A stretch of DNA of 64,000 bases from Myxococcales bacterium (lineage in GTDB: Bacteria > Myxococcota_A > Polyangia > Polyangiales > Polyangiaceae): assembly GCA_016703425.1 (NCBI GenBank), contig JADJCA010000002.1, forward strand, positions 434,001 to 498,000, in the 5' to 3' direction. The notes below the pieces were generated by a model. The model saw only the letters and a list, made by a program, of their open reading frames with translations. It was not told the origin of the DNA and did not search any database. Made by a program: the position numbers and the translations under genes. The stretch's first letter is position 1, and the number at the start of each line of letters is the position of its first letter. Shown in pieces: positions 43,404-51,700 of the stretch.

Positions 43404-43468
43404 CAAATCACGAAGGGCGCGTGCGCTCGACCCCGCCATTCGGGCGCGACGCCCTGGTCACTGTCCGA

Positions 43469-43497
43469 TTGACACGAGGACGCGCTCCCCAGAGCAT
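43469..43497 (+). promoter_or_regulatory. Sigma-70-type promoter candidate TTGACA-17-GAGCAT
   Basis: A perfect -35 hexamer TTGACA (43469-43474) is followed after 17 nt by GAGCAT (43492-43497). The ATG of the LamG lipoprotein is 6 nt further on, so the transcript would be leaderless or nearly so. Confidence 0.4.
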
Positions 43498-43503
43498 GCG
43501 GGC

Positions 43504-44463
43504 ATGCGTCGCGCGCGTCTCACACTTCTTTGCGTTCATGTTGTTTTGGGCCTGGGTCTCGCCGCCGCTTGCGGCGACACGGACGAGCCTCCCGCCCCCC
43601 CCGGCGTGGATGCCGGCACCCTCGACGTCAACGTTCCGAAGACCGAGGGTGGCGCCGGGGATGCGACGGCCGCCTTGGACAGCGCGACGGGTAATGACGC
43701 CACGGCAAACGACGCCGCAGCGGACGCAAAGAACGACGGCACGGTGGCGGACGCGGGCAGCGACGTCACCACCGATGCGGCGACCGATGCTCTCGTGAGC
43801 GACGCTGGCGACGCGGGCTGTGCCCTACCGCCCTCGGGCATCGTCGGCTGGTGGACTGGCGACGATACGACCAACGATCGCACCGGCAACCACAACATGA
43901 CGGTCGTTGGCTCCGTGCCCTACGTGGCCGGCATGGTCGGCAACGGCTTCAGCCTCACGCCGGGCAACTACCTGACGCGCCCCCATGTGGCGGCCATTGC
44001 CTTGACCTCGGCGTACACCATCGAAGCGTGGGTCAAGGTGACGGCGACCGGCGGCCGCATCGTCGACCACATCACCGCCAGCATTCCCAACGGGTACCTG
44101 CTCGACACCTACCCGCAAAACGTACGCGCGTACGCCGGGACGGTCTTCGCGGGCGGAACCACGACGCTAGCGCTCAACACGTGGCACCACCTCGCCGCAG
44201 TCTTCGACGGCGACGCCATCGATGGCGGCCCCGACGGTGGCGTGGGGACTTTGAAGGTCTACCGAAACGGCATCCTCGAAGGCACGGTCACCGCCACGAG
44301 CCCCGCCGTGACGAACACCAAGCCACTCCGCATCGGCGCAGACTCGAACGGCGCCAATTCGCTCAACGGAATCGCCGACGAAGTCACGATCTATGATCGC
44401 CCTCTGTCCGAGGCAGAGCTCAAGGCCATCTTCAACGCGGGAGCCTTGGGCAAGTGCAAGTAG
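43504..44463 (+). CDS. LamG-domain lipoprotein with Asp/Ala linker
   Basis: 319 residues. Lipobox Cys23 (GLAAAC), then an Asp/Ala/Thr-rich linker (about 30-100). A laminin-G/concanavalin-like domain (about 112-318) opens with GIVGWWTGDDTTNDRTGNHNMTVVG and contains YTIEAWVKVTATGGRIVDH, NTWHHLAAVFDG, LKVYRNGILEGTVT and the ending NGIADEVTIYDRPLSEAELKAIFNAG, all classical for LamG-3-type modules. Probably binds polysaccharide or protein outside the cell. Convergent with the next gene. Confidence 0.8.
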   Translation: MRRARLTLLCVHVVLGLGLAAACGDTDEPPAPPGVDAGTLDVNVPKTEGGAGDATAALDSATGNDATANDAAADAKNDGTVADAGSDVTTDAATDALVSDAGDAGCALPPSGIVGWWTGDDTTNDRTGNHNMTVVGSVPYVAGMVGNGFSLTPGNYLTRPHVAAIALTSAYTIEAWVKVTATGGRIVDHITASIPNGYLLDTYPQNVRAYAGTVFAGGTTTLALNTWHHLAAVFDGDAIDGGPDGGVGTLKVYRNGILEGTVTATSPAVTNTKPLRIGADSNGANSLNGIADEVTIYDRPLSEAELKAIFNAGALGKCK

Positions 44464-44513
44464 ACGCCCTGCGCCCGGACGTGTCGCCGCTGCTACTCCT
44501 CTTGCGGCCGCGC

Positions 44514-45206
44514 CTACAAGAGCGGGACATCGTCGGCATCGTCGACGAGGACGTATTGAAACTCCGGACCGACGAGCGCTGCGAAGGCGCGCATCTGGTC
44601 GGCGGGTAACACCTGGCACCCGACGGCGGGTGGAGCGTCCTCGCCCTGATGAAACAAGATCGCCGTCTGATAGTCGCCACGCGCCTCCGAGGCGGCGCGC
44701 TCCGCGGATGAATACTCTTCGTCTTGGTTCGTGTTCCGCCAAGCGGGAATCCGTTCGCCGGCCCCGGAAGCCGGCAGGAGGTGAAAGGTCGGCGCGCCCC
44801 CGATGTTGCGCGACGCCTCGCGGAGCACCGCACGGTACACGCCAGGCCGGATCATCCCGATGTCACGGCGCCCGTCGCGATCAACGTCGGGGACGCTCGC
44901 CGAGCGCTGCTCCCAGGGGTGCGTCGACGCACGAAAGGGCGTAGCGACGCCACGAGCGAGGACAACCACCACGTCGTCGTAGGCCCGCGTCGCGCGCGTG
45001 GCGTGACGGGCGCCCTCGGCGTCGCGCCCGCGGACGCCGATGACAACGACGCCGCGCCCGGGCTGTGCGCCGCGCGACTCGGCGAGCCGGCTCCAGGGTG
45101 CGAGCTCGAGCGTGGCGCCGTCCTCAGGCTCGGGACGCTCGCCGCCGCACGCCGCGACGGTGAACGAAATGACGAAGGCCAAGGCCGCTCTTACGCTCGG
45201 GCTCAT
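44514..45206 (-). CDS. Lipoprotein of unknown function, faintly YkuD/DUF5675-like
   Basis: 230 residues; lipobox Cys20 (FTVAAC). Mature part: a first segment (about 35-110) ends in a DRDGRRDIGMIRPGVYRAVLRE phrase. The second half contains ILFHQGED...AVGCQVLPADQMRAF. An Ile-Leu-x-His-x-Gly stretch followed by Gly-Cys recalls the His and Cys of L,D-transpeptidase-like or DUF5675-like folds, where a chain-wrapped beta-sheet places HxG and GC together. The similarity is a motif impression only. Divergent from the GYF_2 gene downstream. Confidence 0.55.
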   Translation of the reverse strand: MSPSVRAALAFVISFTVAACGGERPEPEDGATLELAPWSRLAESRGAQPGRGVVVIGVRGRDAEGARHATRATRAYDDVVVVLARGVATPFRASTHPWEQRSASVPDVDRDGRRDIGMIRPGVYRAVLREASRNIGGAPTFHLLPASGAGERIPAWRNTNQDEEYSSAERAASEARGDYQTAILFHQGEDAPPAVGCQVLPADQMRAFAALVGPEFQYVLVDDADDVPLL

Positions 45207-45413
45207 GCCTGAACCGGAGCAAGCGCCGGACCACGCTGGCGCTCGGGCGGAAACGCTCGCGGAGCCGCGAGGCGGCCCGCGGTGACTGGTGCACGGGGCC
45301 AGGAGCCTTTACGCATTTCGGGACTCGCGCCCCCTTGCCGCCGCGGGCGAAAAATTGGGCGCTCGGCCTTGCGTCGCCGCAAAAGCCGACTAGTCCTCGT
45401 GCTCGCAAAGCGA
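45207..45413. other. Divergent intergenic region
   Basis: 207 nt between the lipoprotein and the GYF_2 gene. No convincing gene, hairpin or promoter was seen. Confidence 0.35.
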
Positions 45414-45905
45414 ATGCAGCCGGTCGACTTTTTTGCCCCTCCAGCGCCCCCTCTCCAAGGTCAGGCGCCCCTCGAGCCCCGGCTCCATGAGAAGGTCTGG
45501 CTCGTGTGCCTTCCTGGCGAAGAGCCCATCGGGCCTGTCTCCGCCGATCAGCTCGCCCGCGGTGTGCGCGCAGGCAAGGTGCCGAGCGACGCGCGCGCCA
45601 AGCACGTCGGAGACACCTTCTGGAGCGATCTTCTCGATTTGCCTGACTTCATCTTGGCTCTCAAGGCCGTGAGTGCCGAGAGCGCTCCGCCTCCCCCGCC
45701 GCCATCGCTCGCCATTTCAACGCGGCAGTTCATGGTGTGGGTCGAAGGCGCCGAGCCCGTGGGTCCCGTTTCGGCCGATCAGATCGCTCGCGGCATTCGC
45801 GCCGGCAAGGTTCCGCCGGATGCCGCCCTACAGCGCGTCGACGACCTTTTCGCCTGCGACGTGCTCGACGAGCCGGACGTCATCGCAGCGCTCAAGGCTC
45901 TTTAG
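45414..45905 (+). CDS. Protein with two GYF_2-type domains
   Basis: 163 residues. Two near-repeats (about 26-85 and 105-163) share VWLVxxPGEEPIGPVSADQLARGVRAGKVPSDA / MVWVEGAEPVGPVSADQIARGIRAGKVPPDA, joined by a Ser/Pro-rich linker. This is the GYF_2 fold (Gly-Pro-hydrophobic, then a helix before a Lys-Val-Pro turn), which usually binds Pro-rich peptides. No signal peptide or membrane segment, so cytoplasmic. An adaptor for Pro-rich kinase tails such as those in this window is possible, but only an inference. Confidence 0.75.
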   Translation: MQPVDFFAPPAPPLQGQAPLEPRLHEKVWLVCLPGEEPIGPVSADQLARGVRAGKVPSDARAKHVGDTFWSDLLDLPDFILALKAVSAESAPPPPPPSLAISTRQFMVWVEGAEPVGPVSADQIARGIRAGKVPPDAALQRVDDLFACDVLDEPDVIAALKAL

Positions 45906-45959
45906 GAGCGCCGCGGGGCAGACGCGCATTCTGCCCTTCGACGCGGAGACGCGGGGGCC

Positions 45960-45965
45960 TAAGCT
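45960..45965 (+). promoter_or_regulatory. -10-like TAAGCT, leaderless-type spacing
   Basis: TAAGCT lies 6 nt before ATG 45972; TTCGAC 17 nt upstream could be a weak -35. Confidence 0.3.
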
Positions 45966-45971
45966 TCCCTG

Positions 45972-46568
45972 ATGGCCCTCCAAGAACGGCCCCACGCTCC
46001 CGCTCCCAAGAAGGGGAGCGCGCTGAAGGTCATCCTCGTGCTCGCAGCCGCGTTGGTCGCCATCGGGGCGGTTCTCGCGGGGGCCATCGTCTTCGGGCTC
46101 AGTCGCGGTCAGGGTGGCGACGACGTGGGCGATCTGGACGCGCTCCAAGCGGTGCAGGCGCAGCTCCGGCCCCTCGACGCGTGCGATCTGCAATACAACA
46201 CGCACGCGAGCAGGCACCAGTACCTCAACAACATGATCGCGGTGCAGCCCTGCAGCGGGAACTCGTTCCTGAAGCCGCGCGTGCTCATCCCGGTTCCCGC
46301 CAACTGGCCCTACAAGAAGCTTCGCTTCGGAGGGCGCCGCTTCTCGCAACACTTTCGCTGGACCATCGAAGTCGACCGCGCGTCGGTGCCGTTCCAGGAT
46401 CTCGTCGCCGCCCTCGAGAGCATGGCGCCGACGATCGTGGCCACCTACCCCGGCGAGCTCGCGCGAAAGCTCGCGGAGGAAGCCAACGCCAAGCAGAAGT
46501 ACGAAGCGGATCTCGAAGAGCGGCGTCGCGCGGGAGAGAAGGCGAAGGAGACGTACCCTTCGAAGTGA
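45972..46568 (+). CDS. Membrane-anchored protein of unknown function
   Basis: 198 residues. A short basic/Pro N-terminus precedes one membrane helix (about 20-45, KVILVLAAALVAIGAVLAGAIVFGL), so the rest is probably outside. The extracytoplasmic part has one Cys pair (LDACDLQYNT, VQPCSGNSF) that may form a disulphide, a positively charged middle (RRFSQHFRWTIEVDR) and a charged C-terminal coiled coil (LARKLAEEANAKQKYEADLEERRRAGEKAK). No family recognised. It lies 66 nt after the GYF_2 gene with its own -10-like hexamer, and is convergent with the TonB-receptor operon. Confidence 0.6.
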   Translation: MALQERPHAPAPKKGSALKVILVLAAALVAIGAVLAGAIVFGLSRGQGGDDVGDLDALQAVQAQLRPLDACDLQYNTHASRHQYLNNMIAVQPCSGNSFLKPRVLIPVPANWPYKKLRFGGRRFSQHFRWTIEVDRASVPFQDLVAALESMAPTIVATYPGELARKLAEEANAKQKYEADLEERRRAGEKAKETYPSK

Positions 46569-46613
46569 GGATGGCGGCCGTCGGAGGACGCGAGCGTCAC
46601 CGCGCCTCGCACC

Positions 46614-48932
46614 TCAGAACGTCAGCTTCGCGCCTGCGAGCACCCAGCGTGGCGCGTTGGGACGTGCGCCGAAAGGCCGCCGCGACGTAATGACCTGCTC
46701 GTCCAAGAGGTTTCGCACGTTGCCGTAAACCGAGAGCCGCTCGGTGATGTGAAAGCGCGCTCCCAAGTCGACCATGAACGAGGCGTCGGTGTGGAGGCGC
46801 TCCTCGATGGGACCTTTGCCAGCCTCTTCACGCATCTTGCCGCCGTACGTGAAGGCCACGTTGCCGGCGGCGCGAGCGTGTTCGACGCCGGCGCGCAGCG
46901 CGAGCTGATGGCGCGGCACGTAAGGCACCTCGTCGCCTGCTTGAACGCGTCCGTAGATCGGGTCCTCCGACGTAAACGTCTCCAAAAATTCGGAGCGCGT
47001 GAGCGTGTAGGACCCCGTCACGGGAAACTTCAACGGACCCACCGGCAGCTCGTGCTCCACGAACGCCTCGAGACCGTAGACGCGGGCCGCTCCCGCGTTG
47101 AACTGCGCGTCCAGGTTGGCGGCACGGCACCCGCTCGCGAGCGTGCAGACATCGGTCAGGTTCGAGTAGTCGTTGAGAAAGCCGATGACCTCCGCGCGCG
47201 CGGCGCCGCGCACGAAACGCGCCCCGCCTTCGTAGTTCACGCTGAGTTCGGGCTTTGGATCACCGCCCGGCGCCGCAGGACTGAAGCCGCGGTACGCGCC
47301 GGCGAGGAGCCCGAAGTCCCGCGTGAGCGACACGAACGCGCCGGCGCCGGGAAGGAAGACGCTCGTCAGTCGTTTGGTGGTCACCTGGGTGATCTTGTCG
47401 ATGAGCGTGGGGCGCATCACCTCGAAACGAACCCCCGGCGTCAACGTGAGCGGGCCCCACGTCACGGCGTCGGCGGCGTGAACCGCGAGCACCTCCGTCG
47501 AGGCTTCATTGAAGGCGGTCACCACGGTGGCCGAGCCTTCGGGGATGAGGTCGCCGCGCACGATGCGGAACGCGTCTTCGCTATGGCGACGCTCGATGCG
47601 ATCTTGATGGAGGCGAAGGCCGTACTCGAAGCGATGGGCCAAGGGGCCGCTCTTTCCTTCCCAACGCAGCACCGTCTGCACGCCTTGGCTCACGTAGTCG
47701 CGCGCGTTGGGTCCGACGAGGAGTGCCTCGCCGGGGCTCGAGCCTTCGCCTACACCTCGCAAGAGGCCCGCGTAGACGGCGTTTTGGCCCGCGTCCGGTG
47801 CGCGGAGCACGGAGAAGAGATCGGCGCCGCGGAAGCCGTTGACCTTGCGCCACGTCCTCGCGATGTCGTTCCGGTAGGCCGTCGTCGTCAAGACGAGCTT
47901 GCGCGGGATCACCGATGCCACGTGGCTTACGGCCAGCGCCGTGCGGAAGCTCCGCATGCGATCGAGCTCGCTCACCGAATAGCGCGCGTTGGGGTTGTTC
48001 CGAAAGTCCGCGTCGCTGAGGCCCAGGTAGCTCTCGTTCGAGATCTCGTCCGAGTAGGTGAACTTGACCTTGATCTCTTGGGGCGAGCGCGCCGCCGGAT
48101 CCACGACGTAGTAACCCTTCGCCATCACCTCGTTCCGCGCGAAGCCGGTGTCGGCTCCGCTCGGCAGCGCCTTGAACCCCGACGAACCGAGGTGCGCGCC
48201 TTCGAGCATGAGCCCCATCTTCTCGTCGCCGGTGCCTGCGTAGGCGTGGAGCTTGTTGTACCCGTAGGCACCGGCTGCGCCGTCCAGTGAGCCTGAAGGC
48301 GTGGCGGGCACAGCTCGCGTAACAAGATCGATGGCGCCGGCGACGGTCTGCGGACCGTGCACGATCGCTGCCGGCCCCTTGACGACGCGGATGGCGGTCA
48401 TGCGCATCACCAAAGGAAAGTAGTACGCGGCAGGCGCCGAATAGGGCGCGGGAGCAAAGGGCACGCCGTCTTCCAAGAGCGCGACCTTCTTGCTGCGATC
48501 GGGGTTCACGCCGCGAATGCCGATGTTGGGGCGCAGGCCCACGCCGTCCTCGCCACGCGAGTAGACGCCGGGGACCTCTGCGAGGACCGCGTGCGCGTCG
48601 TCGTAGCTTTGTCTCGCGAGCTTCTTCTCGCCGAGCACATGCGCGGAGCCGGCGGTGCGCGCCACGCGCGTGCCGACGACGGTTACCTCCTGCTCGGCTC
48701 CCTTGTCGTCGCTCGACGCTGCGGCGGGCGGACCAACGGGTGCTGCAGCGGGCGCCTTGGCAGGGCCCGGGGCCGTCGACGCGGGGGTCACCGGCTCCGT
48801 GGGCAGGACCTCTCGCGCTGCCGAGCCGGGCTCGTCGCCATGGTCGGCTCGGGCGACGCTCACCACCATCAGCGCACTCACGATGCCAAGCGAACAGAGC
48901 GCCTTCGGTGCACGGTTCTCCGAGGCCTTCAC
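46614..48932 (-). CDS. TonB-dependent outer-membrane receptor (FecA-type siderophore/metal receptor)
   Basis: 772 residues from GTG 48932, whose last bases form the stop of the HTTM gene (GTGA overlap). This start gives a good signal peptide (SLGIVSALMVVSVARAD), while GTG 48980 would start inside the upstream gene. A Pro/Ala-rich spacer (about 25-65) leads to a TonB-box-like EVTVVGTR and the plug domain (ARQSYDDAHAVLAEVPGVYSRGEDGVGLRPNIGIRGVNPDRSKKVALLEDGVPFAPAPYSAPAAYY). The 22-strand barrel ends in a Phe (GAKLTF), the usual outer-membrane sorting signal. Plug style is FecA-like, so a ferric chelate is the first guess, but copper or another metal is possible. Last gene of a four-gene operon. 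Confidence 0.9.
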   Translation of the reverse strand: MKASENRAPKALCSLGIVSALMVVSVARADHGDEPGSAAREVLPTEPVTPASTAPGPAKAPAAAPVGPPAAASSDDKGAEQEVTVVGTRVARTAGSAHVLGEKKLARQSYDDAHAVLAEVPGVYSRGEDGVGLRPNIGIRGVNPDRSKKVALLEDGVPFAPAPYSAPAAYYFPLVMRMTAIRVVKGPAAIVHGPQTVAGAIDLVTRAVPATPSGSLDGAAGAYGYNKLHAYAGTGDEKMGLMLEGAHLGSSGFKALPSGADTGFARNEVMAKGYYVVDPAARSPQEIKVKFTYSDEISNESYLGLSDADFRNNPNARYSVSELDRMRSFRTALAVSHVASVIPRKLVLTTTAYRNDIARTWRKVNGFRGADLFSVLRAPDAGQNAVYAGLLRGVGEGSSPGEALLVGPNARDYVSQGVQTVLRWEGKSGPLAHRFEYGLRLHQDRIERRHSEDAFRIVRGDLIPEGSATVVTAFNEASTEVLAVHAADAVTWGPLTLTPGVRFEVMRPTLIDKITQVTTKRLTSVFLPGAGAFVSLTRDFGLLAGAYRGFSPAAPGGDPKPELSVNYEGGARFVRGAARAEVIGFLNDYSNLTDVCTLASGCRAANLDAQFNAGAARVYGLEAFVEHELPVGPLKFPVTGSYTLTRSEFLETFTSEDPIYGRVQAGDEVPYVPRHQLALRAGVEHARAAGNVAFTYGGKMREEAGKGPIEERLHTDASFMVDLGARFHITERLSVYGNVRNLLDEQVITSRRPFGARPNAPRWVLAGAKLTF

Positions 48933-50413
48933 AGCGGCCTCACGTGCGGCGGCCTTTGTGCGGGCGCCGGAAGAATCCACGAAGCGATGGCGAGACCGTC
49001 ATCGACCTCGCTCAAGTCGACCTCGGGGTCGACGAGGCGCGCCAAGGGCCGGCCGTTCAGCGACGCTAACGCGTCGACGTGCACGGCGACGGGCCCCACG
49101 CCGCGCGCTTCGAAGTCACGCTTGATGTGACGAGCAAGCTGGGCGATGAGATCCGGCTGCCCTGCCATCTCGCGCTCCTGGAGCGGCGTCAGGTAGCGCC
49201 CGGGGCTCACGTGCCAGATCTTGCCGGCGGGCTTGCCAGCGGCCTTGCCGTCAGCCTGGCCGTCGTCCTTGCTCGCTGCCTTCTGTTGAACGACGAACGT
49301 CACGCTACCGTTCTTTTCGCGCACCATCACGCGCCACGAGAAGCGCATGCCCTGCTCGTGCCAGCGAACGTTGCCGCCGTAGGCCAAGAAGCGGAGCGGG
49401 AGGACGAGCTGGCAGAGCGCGTACGCGGCGAGGACGGCCCATGCAGCCACGCGCCATCGCGCGCCGAGGGCGACCGGCGCCAGCCCGGCGATGGCACCAT
49501 GCGCGGGCGCGAGGCATCGACGAGGCCGCGCCGCGCCGAAGCGGCGCACCCACGCGACCACGTGCCGCGGCCAATCGGGCGGGAAGAACACCAGCGCCGC
49601 GAGCACCATGATGACGGGGAACATGCCAATGGGAAACAGCGTGCGCGTGACAACGTGAAACACGACGACGACGGCGTAGGCGAACGGTCGCACGCGCTTC
49701 AAAAGGAGGAGCCAGGCGATGCTGGTGTCGAAGAGAAACCCGGCCCAGCTCATGAGGTAAGGCGCGGCGGCGTGGGAAAACAGCGGCCCCAAGAGCGGCA
49801 GGTCGGTGCGCGACGAGAGCCAGATGCGGAGCGGCTGCGCATCGAGGAGCCAATCGGCGTGCAGCTTCGCGATGCCGGCGAACGTGTACACCACGGCCAC
49901 TTGAAACCGGAAGACGTAGAGCCACACGACGCGGACTCCGTCCACCGCCGTGCCCCGGGCCTCTTCCGGGGCGTGGCCACGGCGGCGCCGCGCGAGCCAC
50001 GCATCCACCGAGTAGGCACGGTGCGCCGGCGACACCGCCAAGAGGAGCGCGAGCAGCGCCGCGAGGTAGTAGTGATTCAGGTACGTCGCGACGTCGAGGA
50101 GCTGCACGTAGGTGAACAGCACGACGAAGGCGAAGGCGGCGGCGCGATAGAAGAGCCCCACCGCCATCGCGAGGGCGAGGACCGCGAGGGTCCAGAAGGC
50201 GGCGTGCATGCCCCAAGGCCCGAGGGGCTTCACCCACTCGAAGCCCAGGTACGAGAAGTGGAACGTGGGCTTGACCCAGAAGTCGTCGATCCATCCGTAC
50301 GCCAAGAAGCGGATTGCGCTTACGGCCATCACGACGCCAAAGAGCGCGCGAAAGGCCGCAAGCCACGCGATGTCGACGCGCTTGTCGAACATGGGCTCGA
50401 AGGAGAGACGCAC
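48929..50413 (-). CDS. HTTM (vitamin-K-carboxylase-like) domain membrane protein
   Basis: 494 residues. Residues 1-330 form the horizontally transferred transmembrane domain of the gamma-glutamyl carboxylase superfamily, with about eight helices. Signature segments are FRALFGVVMAVSAIRF, FRFQVAVVYTFAGIAKLHADWLLDAQPL (the Lys-His pair of this family), DTSIAWLLLL and FHVVTRTLFPIGMFPVIMVLAALVFFPP. The C-terminal 130 residues hold a soluble part. HTTM proteins are membrane proteins whose substrate is largely unknown. GTG 50413 starts directly after the imelysin TAA (TAAGTG) and its stop overlaps the TonB-receptor start, so it acts with the metal-uptake neighbours. Confidence 0.8.
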   Translation of the reverse strand: MRLSFEPMFDKRVDIAWLAAFRALFGVVMAVSAIRFLAYGWIDDFWVKPTFHFSYLGFEWVKPLGPWGMHAAFWTLAVLALAMAVGLFYRAAAFAFVVLFTYVQLLDVATYLNHYYLAALLALLLAVSPAHRAYSVDAWLARRRRGHAPEEARGTAVDGVRVVWLYVFRFQVAVVYTFAGIAKLHADWLLDAQPLRIWLSSRTDLPLLGPLFSHAAAPYLMSWAGFLFDTSIAWLLLLKRVRPFAYAVVVVFHVVTRTLFPIGMFPVIMVLAALVFFPPDWPRHVVAWVRRFGAARPRRCLAPAHGAIAGLAPVALGARWRVAAWAVLAAYALCQLVLPLRFLAYGGNVRWHEQGMRFSWRVMVREKNGSVTFVVQQKAASKDDGQADGKAAGKPAGKIWHVSPGRYLTPLQEREMAGQPDLIAQLARHIKRDFEARGVGPVAVHVDALASLNGRPLARLVDPEVDLSEVDDGLAIASWILPAPAQRPPHVRPL

Positions 50414-51700
50414 TTAGTCGTTGTCCCCTTCCGAGCTCTTCGGAAGCTCGAGGTTGAGCACCGTCACGAACTCGGTCTTCAGCAGATCGGTGAGCGCTTT
50501 GATGTCGGTGTGGAGCTGCACCACGCGCTTCGCGTCGGCGCCGAGCACGTCTTCCATCGACGGCTCGAGGCTCGCCGCGGTGGCCTCGGCGGTGGCGAGG
50601 GCCACGAACATTCGATCGGCAACGCCGCCGGCGCCGGCGGCCCTGAGCCAGTCGTCGAAGCCGAAGCCGGAGCCGTCGTCGGCGCAGCCTTGAAACACCT
50701 TGCGGAAGCCGAGGAGGTTCTGCCTAAGGTGTGAGAGCGAGGCCCGCGCGTAGGGCGCTTCCAGCGCTTCGGGGCAGGTGGCCGTGAAGCAATCGACGAG
50801 GCCCACGGGCCTGCCCACTTTGAGATCCTTCACCTCGACGTCGAGGTAGAAGAGCGCGTTGCTGACGGCGTTGAGGCCGTCTTGCTCTCTCGCGTAGACG
50901 GCGCTGCCGTTGCCCGCGAGGGAGAGCTCCCGATGAAAGTTTCCGCGCGCCGGGTCCCAGGCCGTGAGCAACTCGACGGCGCGGTCGGCGATCACGTCGG
51001 CGGAAGCGGCCGCGTAGGCGACGCGGCGACCGGCGAGGACGGAAGGTGAGAGCGCGGCCCAGCTCCCCGACGCGTTGATGGTGGAGACGCTGGTGCACGC
51101 GTTGCCCGTCCCCGCCGCGAACAAGAGGTATTCGACGACGCCGACGCCGCGCGCGCTCACCACCGACGAGGAGAACGTGGGCGCCAGGTAGCTCGTGGCG
51201 ACGAGCTGCTCGTCCACCATGCAGCGGTTGACGAGCGGCCAAGCGGAGAGCTCGTCGCGCAGGCCCTTGCCGCCGGGTTCGGCGGCGCGCGCCAAGGGTC
51301 CCAGCCGGTGAAGCTCGAGGAGCTGGAACGAAGCCGCCGCCTCGCGCCACGCGTCCTTGGTCTGTGCGGACTGGGCGGGGCTCGCGTCGGCGACGTGGGC
51401 GCGCGCCGCGACCTTTAGCGCTTGCGCCTTGGCCTCGAAGTCCTTCACGTGGCGGAGCGCGCAGTCGGCCGAGGCGCGCAAGAGGTTCGCCTTGCTAAAC
51501 GCCTCCGCCGGCGGCGGCGGCTCGGGAGGCAATTGCGATGGTGGCGGTGACACCGTCGGGATCGTCGTCGCGACGGGCTTCGCCTGGCCCGTGAAGACGT
51601 TCTCCCGCGGCGGGGGCTTGCGACAAGAGGCGAGCCCTGACACCAGCAGAAGCGCGAGCATCGCGCGCGTGGCGCCGGCTCCGTGCTGTGGACGGAACAT
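50414..51700 (-). CDS. Imelysin-family (M75, IrpA-like) lipoprotein
   Basis: 428 residues. Lipobox Cys26 (GLASC), Pro-rich linker (about 28-66), then the helical imelysin core (about 68-415) with the family phrases DAWREAAASFQLLEL, RGVGVVEYLLFA and NALFYLDVEVKDLKVGRPVGL. Imelysins are iron-regulated periplasmic or outer-membrane proteins linked to metal uptake. The usual GxHxxE motif is here GVGVVE (185-190): Gly replaces His, so metal binding may be altered. The ATG overlaps the previous stop (TGATG). Conserved neighbours suggest it delivers metal with the TonB receptor. Confidence 0.85.
   Translation of the reverse strand: MFRPQHGAGATRAMLALLLVSGLASCRKPPPRENVFTGQAKPVATTIPTVSPPPSQLPPEPPPPAEAFSKANLLRASADCALRHVKDFEAKAQALKVAARAHVADASPAQSAQTKDAWREAAASFQLLELHRLGPLARAAEPGGKGLRDELSAWPLVNRCMVDEQLVATSYLAPTFSSSVVSARGVGVVEYLLFAAGTGNACTSVSTINASGSWAALSPSVLAGRRVAYAAASADVIADRAVELLTAWDPARGNFHRELSLAGNGSAVYAREQDGLNAVSNALFYLDVEVKDLKVGRPVGLVDCFTATCPEALEAPYARASLSHLRQNLLGFRKVFQGCADDGSGFGFDDWLRAAGAGGVADRMFVALATAEATAASLEPSMEDVLGADAKRVVQLHTDIKALTDLLKTEFVTVLNLELPKSSEGDND

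Noticed and set aside
48932..48980. TonB receptor start at GTG 48980
   Set aside because: It would begin 52 nt inside the HTTM gene and push the signal peptide inward; GTG 48932 overlaps the stop as GTGA.
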